Of a DNA stretch of 64,000 bases, positions 55,701 to 64,000 are shown piece by piece. The notes beneath the pieces were generated by a model that worked only from the letters and a program-made list of their open reading frames with translations, searched no databases and had not been told where the DNA came from. The translations under genes and the position numbers were made by a program. Within the stretch, counting starts at the first letter, position 1. Every line of letters starts with the position of its first letter. Source of the stretch: Parasponia andersonii (Eukaryota > Streptophyta > Magnoliopsida > Rosales > Cannabaceae); the NCBI GenBank assembly GCA_002914805.1, contig JXTB01000199.1:319925-383924 (forward strand), read 5' to 3'.

Positions 55701-57581
55701 AGACAGCACAGACAAGCTTTGTTCCAGCCTGCAAAGGAATTGAAAGTTTTAGGAAAACATCTAATAATGTACATTTCCTCGTAAAGAACAGAGAGAAAGA
55801 AAGTAAAAAACGTTTACTCAGGTCAAAGACTTACCTTGCCCCATATATACCCTTTCGTATTCTTCTGTCCCTCTTCTTGGTATGATCCATCCTCATTCAC
55901 CCAGAAATGTGGATTACCAGCACATTGAACTCCTGCCAACTGCAATTTCCAGCAAAATATATCAAGTCTTTACATATTAACCAATCAAATCGGAAACAAT
56001 TTTGCAAGCCCAGAACAACTTTAACCTGCAACATACGAAGCTCTACTTTCGTAATTTCCCGACCATTTATGAAAACTTGAGTGTTTCCATTGCTTGCATC
56101 TGGTTGAATTGGACCTCCAACATTAAGATGTGGACTGATTATTTTGGAAGGCTTCTGCCCCTCCTGTTAAAAATCACCAGAAACATAAAAGTTCAAATGG
56201 TGAAACAAACTTTGAGGAACAGAACTAATAAATGCCTCAAAAGCACCATATTCACCTTTCCCCAAAGACCAGACACTTTATCATACCAATAGTTTCCTGG
56301 TTTTAGCTTCTTTGGACGGTTTGGGCAGTTTTGTAGTATAACTAGCTCATCGTGACAAAGAGGTTTACCATTCACACAAACATACGCTGGTGGTAGCTGA
56401 TTGGCTTCACAAAGCTTCTCAGCTTTCATTATCTGCCGAACCTCCAAATCGTTCAGAAGCCGCTTCAGCATCCGAAAGCACTTTCCCAGATTCCCTCTCT
56501 TTGCTTCTTCAATGGGAAACCCAATACAAGTAACACATTTCCGACCTTCCGGCATTGAACCCATGGCTCTAAGCACACAACTACTACAATACTTTGCATC
56601 ACAAACAATGCACACCTCCTTTTCTGTAAACCGATTTCCCTTGAAGCATCGATAACACGAACCTTTCTTCCCCTTTGTTTGAGGTTCTCTCCTGGCTGGC
56701 AGAATCTCAGGTTCATCCCTACTAAACTCCTCATCAATAGCATCATCAGATTCAATATCACAAAATGTCACCACTTGAGGCCGTCTTACATCAGAAGTCG
56801 ATACGTTATCGCAATCCGCAGCCTTTATAGAGGAAACCCGCGAAGAGGGGTAATCCAAACTCAATACCGACTCCGTCGACGCCCAATCCGGTTGATTCAA
56901 ATCTAAACTCTCCTTCCTACCACTCGATTCCCTCAATGCCCTTGAGCTTCCCCGCGATTTATCGAAACTATCCGAAAAATCTATAGTGCTGGAGCTCCCG
57001 GCTCCAGCTAACAACTCCTGGGAATGCTCCTGACTAATTGAAGAGGAACCCAATACCCCTCTCGACCTATTAGCCACATCTGACAATTCACCAGACCCAA
57101 AATGCCCATTAGAAAACTCTAAAGCACCTGAGCTACTCAACTCACCTGACACCCCGCAACCACCATCACGATCCTCCGCCGCTCTCTCCTCGAAACCGAC
57201 AACCGAATTCGGCGATACGGCCGTCCCGGACCCCAATTCCAGCTCTTTCGACGAGGCCGAATCGCCGGCATCTTCGCCGCCGCGCTCAAACGCGATCACA
57301 GAAGTTGGAGAAACCGTAGATTTGGAACAACCCAGCTGCCCAAGCTCCTTGGAGAAGGGTTTTCTCAGAGGAACCGGAGCCAACACCGGTTGAACCACAG
57401 GCAGCGACAGCGTCTCGGACAAAGGGACCTGCGAGACGACGGCCGCCACCGGAATCCGCTCGACGTTGATCGGAACGGCACGAGGGATGTCATAGTTCAC
57501 AGGAGGGCCAGTGTACTCGACGGCGAACGAGTACTGGACCCCGTCGTTCGTGCCGGAAACTGCCGTGTCCTCCGGTGGCAT
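52761..57581 (-). CDS. XLG1: extra-large guanine nucleotide-binding protein, XLG1-like
   Basis: Plant non-canonical G-alpha protein, about 976 residues, longer than Arabidopsis XLGs, mostly in the N-terminal half. Eight exons (minus, 5' to 3'): 57581-56256, 56163-56026, 55939-55835, 55728-55543, 55397-55220, 55041-54800, 53824-53661, 53352-52761. Exon 1 encodes an acidic Ser-rich half, a basic KGKK stretch and the XLG cysteine-rich region (about 307-360; CYRCF, CIVCD, YCSSC, CVTC). The C-terminal G-alpha domain has the P-loop [13 protein letters not shown] (573-585), the helical domain, and [10 protein letters not shown] (the NKxD guanine motif). XLGs work with G-beta-gamma in immune and developmental signalling at the plasma membrane and nucleus. 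The purine-rich leader reads as pyrimidine repeats on the plus strand. The split and domain order support XLG; paralogue number 1 rests on the RUS4 neighbour. Confidence 0.92.
53890..54480. repeat. tandem duplication inside XLG1 intron 6
   Basis: Two diverged copies starting at GCAGCATACATATC (53900 and 54240) share TTGGAAAC, GACAAAGCTCAGTTA and CTCATTCATTC in order, with a shorter third piece near 54158-54232 (CATAAATCATCATTGTA). It enlarges the intron to about 975 bases without touching exons. Confidence 0.75.
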
Positions 57582-58500
57582 TTTCTCTCTCCCCCCAAAT
57601 TCAGAACCGAAACCCCAGAAATGAACCCGCGAACCCTAGGTGCTAGCCCCTGTACCTAATCATAAAACCAGTACAGTACAAAATAGGTAACCCATCTAAG
57701 TTGGAGCTGTAATCATAACCTCCATAGCTTCAAATCCAAACCCGAAGCCAACAATTTGATATAAATCTAGCTAAACCAAACCAAAATCAAACTCCAAAAA
57801 GAAAAGTTGGTACTTTTCAAAGGAAAAACAAAAAAAAAAAAACAAAAAAAAAAAAGGTAAGAGACGGAGGTATTTGAGAGAATTAGAATTGGAAAGCAAG
57901 AGAGAGAAAATGAAATTGAGTGGAAAAAAAAAAATGAGGGAATGGATTTGAAATTTGAGAATTGAGAGAGAGAAAGCAAAGACAAATATTGGGAAATCCA
58001 AAAGCTGGAGAGAGAGAGAGAGAAGCAAAGCTGTAAGGTTAGTGTTTGGGAAGAAGGAAAATGTGTTGAGAAAGTGCTGGAGCTGGAGGAAAAAGACAAC
58101 AAGACAGAAAATAAATATTGAAAGTTAAAAATAAAAATAAAGGCAGCTGTAATTTTTTTTTCTTTTTTTTTTTGGATTGGAATCTTTTATATATTTTTTT
58201 TGGCCAGATTTTAATTTTCTTTTTTCACTTTTTTTTTGGATGGTTGTTGGAGGAAAGATGATACAGGGGGGTGTGCGGTCCAGTGAGGGATACTTTTGTC
58301 TTTTTAGATGGAGATAACGGTAGCGGTACCGGCAAAAGACGGTACTCTTGAAAATGGTCCTGACCGCATGTGAGCGAGTTCTACTATTTTTTTTTTTTTT
58401 TTAATTTTATTACCTTATGAATTGTCGTCTCCTGGAATCGGATTCCACCTGTCTTTGTTTGTTACGGGCAATTATATCCTGTGCTGACTCGTAGTTTTAG
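57582..58500 (-). promoter_or_regulatory. XLG1-like leader and promoter region
   Basis: On the minus strand a pyrimidine-rich leader with CT repeats (58000-58025) and long T runs (57825-57855) precedes the start codon, typical of plant leaders. No gene. The short plus frame at 57390-57659 is antisense to exon 1. Confidence 0.45.
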
Positions 58501-60098
58501 TTAGCGTGGAGACTCAGGAACTAGGATTCTGGTTCGGTAGTTCCCTTGTTTGTGCCGTGTACGGCGTACCGTGTACCTTTCTGTACTCCTTTCGGTATGG
58601 AGATTACAGTAAGTGGTCCCACATCCCGGTATCCAACTATGAGTCACTGTCTGTCCCTCAACAGAACGTCTGCGTTTTGTCATACCTACACTGAACGACT
58701 TGTCGTTTATAATAAAAACGACTTATCATTGTACGTCTTTGGTATGTGAGAAAAACGGGGAGGAAAGGAAAGAAATGTACCAGAGAAATATGGAAAAGAA
58801 ATTGAGAAACTAGTTGTTTTCTAAAAGAAAAAATAAAATAAAAGAGAAAAAGGAGGAGACAAAAAACTGGAGTGGGCCCACCATTTTCTACAGGTAACTA
58901 TAGTGTCTGTCCTTTTTTTTAATCATTTACTTTAGTAAATGTCCCTCTTTTAATACGTAAACGGTCAAGCATGTATATTTTTACGTCTAGTATATCTAAC
59001 TATACTAAATTTAGTTTAGAGAATGAATATATTAATTTTTGTAGTTACATTATATATATATATATATATATTAATATATTGTTTACTTTACTAAATAGTT
59101 TTTTTTAAGGTCACTTATTTAAGGCTCAAAATTTTATTATTTTGCTATAAGACACTTTTTTATTCCCTCCACAGAAAATGAAAATTACAAGTTACAATTA
59201 ATGAAAAATTACTCAATTATTCTTTAATTAAAAATAATAATAATCAAATTTACTAAATCATGAGTGCATGACCGCCCTTTTTTTCACGAGAATTTGATAC
59301 GTGAACTCTATTAAAATATCTCACGTTACAATAATATTTATAAAATATATTCTAAATATCAAACATAAAACTAGAAAATATACATATGAGAGTGTATAAG
59401 ATAATAGATTTAGTATTTCTCTTGCTAAATTGAAATGTCACTAACACTTCTTTCATATATATATATACATAGATCAAACAACATTAACATATAAATATTT
59501 AAATTTTCTTTTTCCATAACTCATATTTCCCCCCCTTCCATTTCACTTTCCTTTCTCCCAAACATACTGTTGAAAGATCGGGTCAAGCTTGGTGATCTCA
59601 ATTTGGTAAGTCATAAGTGGGTCGTGGGACATCAAATTTGATTTTGCATATTTAATTGAATGTGGCCAAATTGGTGGGTACGGTAGAGACTAAAAAGAGC
59701 TAAAGACTCGTCCTATCACAACTTTGTTGCGTCGATCCCTATCGATCAAGAGTGTGGGTTCCATCCGCCCACCACATATTTTTATTATGAATGGCCTTAA
59801 TGATCTGTGAAATAAAATACGGAAATGTGATTAAAATTAAGGGATAAATAATTTTAAAAATTAAGTACGATCTTTGTGTAATTTTAATCGTATTTTTTAA
59901 TTTATATAAAATAATACTTTATTATTTCAAATCTCTGTATATTTGTATATTTTATGTACAAATTAGATGATTTATACTAATTATTTTAAGTTATTCTTCA
60001 ATAAATTTTTTGTGTTACTCAAGAGAAATAAGATATTTCAATTAAAATTCTATATTTAGTAAAAAATTTGTTAATCAATTTACATGCATAAGATAAAG
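58501..60098. other. intergenic
   Basis: A less AT-rich 200-bp patch at 58500-58750 contains GAACGACTTGTCGTTTATAA and GTACGTC words but no recognisable protein. The rest is AT-rich with a TA microsatellite near 59050. Confidence 0.4.
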
Positions 60099-61068
60099 TA
60101 AATGGTATCATTGATCTCTAACTTATTACTATTTTTGATATATTGGTCTCCAACTCTTTTTTTTAGCATTCCAATATCTAACACTTTCCTTTTAGCATCG
60201 TTATTCCGATATAATTCATTTAAATGGGTGAAATTTTGCACTATTGATCCATGTTATTTAAATTGTCTAGCAACTTGTTTTTTTTTTTTCATTCATATCT
60301 CTAATAAACAAATTTTTTTTGCATTAATTCTTATCAAATTATATTGATATATTATAAAATGAAAAATAGTTACAGTGAAACTACTTAGCAAAAAAAAATG
60401 AAAAAAAAATCTATGAAATCTCAAAGATTAATTCTATTACTTGTTTATATGTACAAAATTAATTATTATTTTTTGGAATAACATAAAAAATTAAGAAACA
60501 AACTATAAAAATTCCTAGACTTATTTACTATATTGTTTAGGTAAATAATTAATTAATGTTTAGAACAACTATTTATAATTAAATGAAAAATTTTATAGAT
60601 GCAGTAAATTTTTAGTCAAATTTGATTAGTTGAAAATTGTGTATGTGAAATCTTTTTAGTTTTATAAATAGTAAGGTAAATAAATTTTATCCATAAGAGT
60701 TACTGTAGTTCGATATAAATTAGGGTTGTTAATGTGTGATTTTTTGTTGTTGAATTTGAACTATTTTTTTCACATCCACATTTGAATTTTAAATTTTTGA
60801 AATATTTGTGAATGTAATATTGTTATTCCGAGATATAAAAGCAAAAAAGAAAAAAAAAACTAGATTCCAAATTACTAAACAATTGAAATAATAAAGATCA
60901 ATGGAGCAAATTTTCTCTTATTCAAATGAATTCTAATAGAATCGTGGATAAAATATGCCAAAATAACTAATCACACCGAAAATGAAAACTATGCCACGAA
61001 AAAAAAAATATGTTCATGATTAATATGCTAAAATAGTGATAGATTAATGACCAATGGTGCTATTAACC
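60099..61068. mobile_element. foldback transposon with long imperfect inverted repeats
   Basis: The left arm (about 60100-60330) and right arm (about 60830-61068) are imperfect reverse complements over some 200 bases. Matching pairs include AATGGTATCATTGATC with AATAGCACCATTGGTC, TTACTATTTTTGATATATT with TCACTATTTTAGCATATTA, and ATTCATTTAAATGG with ATTCATTTGAATAA. The 500-bp centre has no coding. Arms this long suggest a Mutator-like or foldback MITE. The open frame at 60102-60347 is within the left arm. Confidence 0.7.
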
Positions 61069-64000
61069 TCGTAGGAAGTATAAATTTGTAAATATTTTAA
61101 ATATAAAAGTATAACTTTATACAAGTCAAATATATGGTTAAATTTATAGAAAGACTATATTTTAGGGTTCTTTTTTTTAGATTATTCTAAAATCAAAAAG
61201 AAAAAAGATTTTTTTCTTATCACTATTAATAAAATTAGTAAACAACACGTAAAAGTATTATATTTTTTTCACTTAACTCGGTTTGGTTTAGGGACGTACG
61301 TAAGGAAAGGAAAGGAAAATAAAATAGTGTATTTGTATATTACCGTTCTAAACCTACTTACTAGTTATATATGGTGCAGTTAGTTTAATTTAACGGTACG
61401 ATTTATCTCCGTTATGATTTTTAAATCTCTTAGCCACTCTTTTTTTTTTTTTCTTTGTTTTTTTTTTCACATCTTTTGATTATCTTGTCCCACGACTTAA
61501 CATATGAACATCATTAAACATTNTATCAAAGACGACAAATAATTAAAGAAACGACATGTCACGTAGTGCTATATTTCGTTTTAATTAGAATTAATTATAT
61601 TCTAGACAAATAGAATCAATCAACTGATATTTAAACATGATATTGTTCTTATATGGAACAATTACCAAATCTCCACATTTAATTGCGTCTATCACAGTAA
61701 TAAATTGTTTAATTTATCCCATTCGAAAACCTGTGCATTTTTAAATTATGAATTGAAATAGAGTTAATTGGGCATTTCCGCAATGTAAATCCTATGTTTT
61801 GGCTTCTGCACCCAAAAAAAAAAAAAAAAAAAAGAAGAAGAAGAAGTAAATTTAGCACTCTTTAAAAACATGAAAAAGAATGTACATTTCACACTCCTTT
61901 TTTTGTGAATTTCCGTATCCTTATATTATACCAATCTCTTGAAATTATATGTTTACGAGATTTCAATCAGAAAGAATAAAAAAAAAATGACAAGGAATTA
62001 ACAAAATTATTGGAGTGACCATTTTGTTCTTAATGAAAATAATTCGAAGGAGCCTCATATCATCAAACAGATGAACCATACAATCAAAATCAAATTTAAT
62101 ATTATTAATTTATTCTCTAAATACGCGAGACTGGTCCATTAATGTCACTGCCAGTGACTAATCGTAGTTATATAGAAAGATTTAGATGTGGTTACTGCAC
62201 GTGCACTCAAGTTCTTTATGGTGTTCGCCCAAAACACATGAACCTTTTGTCCAAAAATTTCTCCCAATTTTTTTTTTTTCTTTTCATATTGTTAATTTTT
62301 CTTTGTCTAATCACACCCTCATCTTTAACGTACTCCAAGAATTGCATCTTATTTGTTTATTTATCTTTGTAGCTATCACTCCTTTTTTCCGTTCTTTTTT
62401 TCGTACGTAAACTTCATGACAAAACCAAAAGGAAAAATAATAAAAAAGCATTTATTTTTTCCATCTTTTCCGATCACAAAAAATGTCCAAATCCATGCAC
62501 AAACAAATCTCAACAGGAATATTTTCATGAAGACTAGATGTGGAGATTTACGACCAATATGTTTATTCTTCGTCTAATACATTATACATCATAAACGTGG
62601 ACTAAAATACCTATATCCGTAGAAGTATTAATACTCAGAAAATAGCAAAATTGGTGGAACTTTGGGGGGAAAAGAAGAAAAAATTCATGAAAATTTTATT
62701 TAGTACATTAAAAATGTTAAAGATAATTGAGTAAAAAAATATATATTATTGTATCAATTAAGAAAAAATTTATTTGAAAATTACTATATTTATTAGAAAT
62801 GTATGTATTGTATTGTAAACATAATATGTTCAGATGATAGTTAATCAACGATTAAGACGTTAAGTGTGGATTTAACAATATATGATGGAATATAATTATA
62901 AATTGTCCATAAATATGTAAATATTTAATAATATTATAATAACATATTTTTGTTTTTTTTAAGGAATAACATCTTTTTGTTGAAAAAATTATATTCAAAT
63001 AAATTTATATGAGCTGTACGTGATGTTTTAAAAGTTACAGATTATTTATATTTTAAAAACCAAAAATAAAAAACTTATTAATTCTTTTTCTCTTTTTTTT
63101 TTTTTTGTTTCTAAGTATTTTTTTCAGAATTTCCTAATATTTTACTGAATTTTTTCCGCTATGAAATTTTTTTCCAGAAATTTTTTACTACGAGACATTT
63201 GGCCACCCGCATTTTCCTAGGCTTCTATTTGGGCTAATTTTTGTCATCCATCATAAGCATAGATTCACAATATTCTTGTCAAATATGACAACTAATTGTA
63301 GATAAGAATTGAGATTTTTCTTTGATAAATTGCTAAGCCGAGAAGTTGTAATCAATCGAGGCATCCCCTTTATGGTGGAAAAAAAAGTGAAACATTAACC
63401 CTTCATGCAATTGAAAAGTTCAAGAAAGAATAAAAAGAAAAGAAATATTAAGAAAATAACAAACATATTATCTCTCAAAACACATAAAATAAGGCCAAAT
63501 ATGTGCAAAGTTAACAAACACATGTACGTTTAATTAGCTTCTTCTTTTTACTATTTTTTTTTTTTGAGGTGTGACTTTTAGCGTTGTACAAATATTTTGA
63601 ACTTGAAATTTCTTCCCACCACCCTACATTGATACAAACAAAAAATAAATGAGATCTAAGGAGAGACGAACGAGGGATGATGGTAGAGCCACTCTTAAAT
63701 TCTTAATACGTAAAATGTAAAAACCCGGAATTTTTGAGAGTAATTTGGACATTTTACCAATTTTTCGGATAAAATATTGTGGGAACTAATTTGCAAAAAT
63801 TTTGTTCAGATGGACTAAATTACAAATTTTGGGAGACTAGATTGATAGAGATTTGAAATTTTGGGGACTTATGTGCAATTGCACAGCCCAATAAAGAGGG
63901 GCCACGTGCACATTTTCCTCCCCCTCTCTCTCTCTCTTCTCTCTCCTCCCTCCCCTGAAACCTTTCTTTCTCTCTCCTCTCTTCTCCCTCTCGGCCGATC
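61069..64000. other. intergenic
   Basis: AT-rich DNA with homopolymer runs and one N at 61523. No gene is supported. From about 63715 the text (AAAACCCGGAATTTTTGAGAG onward, ending in a CT-rich stretch and CGGCCGATC) looks like the start of a repeat element running out of the window. Confidence 0.4.

Noticed and set aside
60102-60347. 81-codon hydrophobic frame
   Set aside because: It lies within one arm of an inverted repeat and consists of T-rich non-coding DNA.

Overview
This window is nuclear DNA of a flowering plant, most likely a eudicot of the rosid type. It is AT-rich, its genes have GT-AG introns, and it carries REM-type B3 factors, a CYP82 cytochrome P450, Copia retrotransposons primed by initiator-Met tRNA, tRNA-derived SINEs and MITEs. 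I cannot name the species. Two single N bases (37046, 61523) mark assembly uncertainty.

The left two thirds (0.9-42.6 kb) is a same-strand tandem array of REM/VRN1-like B3-domain genes. Five look intact: REM-A (907-9107, three B3 domains), REM-C (21703-24453, three), REM-E (33664-35413, two), REM-F (37769-39764, two) and REM-G (40822-42596, two). Two are broken relics: psi-B (14.0-15.7 kb) and psi-D (26.6-29.3 kb). All share one exon architecture. Each B3 domain is cut by a phase-0 intron at the same point, and the linkers carry phase-1 introns, so an exon pair carrying one B3 domain is a symmetric module that can be gained or lost in frame.

Transposons have shaped the array. A nearly complete Copia element (3180-8574) sits exactly at a 5' splice site of REM-A; its 5-bp target duplication is GTAAG, so the donor was copied rather than destroyed and the gene still reads through. 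A second Copia remnant replaced the 5' half of psi-B. A third, on the minus strand, lies between psi-D and REM-E. An inverted-repeat-bounded element of about 4 kb (16.2-20.4 kb), a foldback element (60.1-61.1 kb), a MITE with a SINE inside it (9.8-10.3 kb), a tandem MITE pair (36.8-37.3 kb), two more SINE-like units and a LINE tail were also recognised.

The right third holds three conserved single genes: a CYP82-family P450 (44006-46573), a ROOT UV-B SENSITIVE 4-like DUF647 protein (48633-51845, plus) and an extra-large G protein XLG1-like (52761-57581, minus). The last two are convergent, about 0.9 kb apart. From memory their Arabidopsis counterparts XLG1 and RUS4 are also neighbours (At2g23460, At2g23470), so this looks like conserved microsynteny. 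The P450 promoter has two diverged copies without a P450, downstream of REM-F and of REM-G, linking the P450 to the duplication history of the REM array. The last 6 kb is AT-rich intergenic DNA with no gene that I can support.
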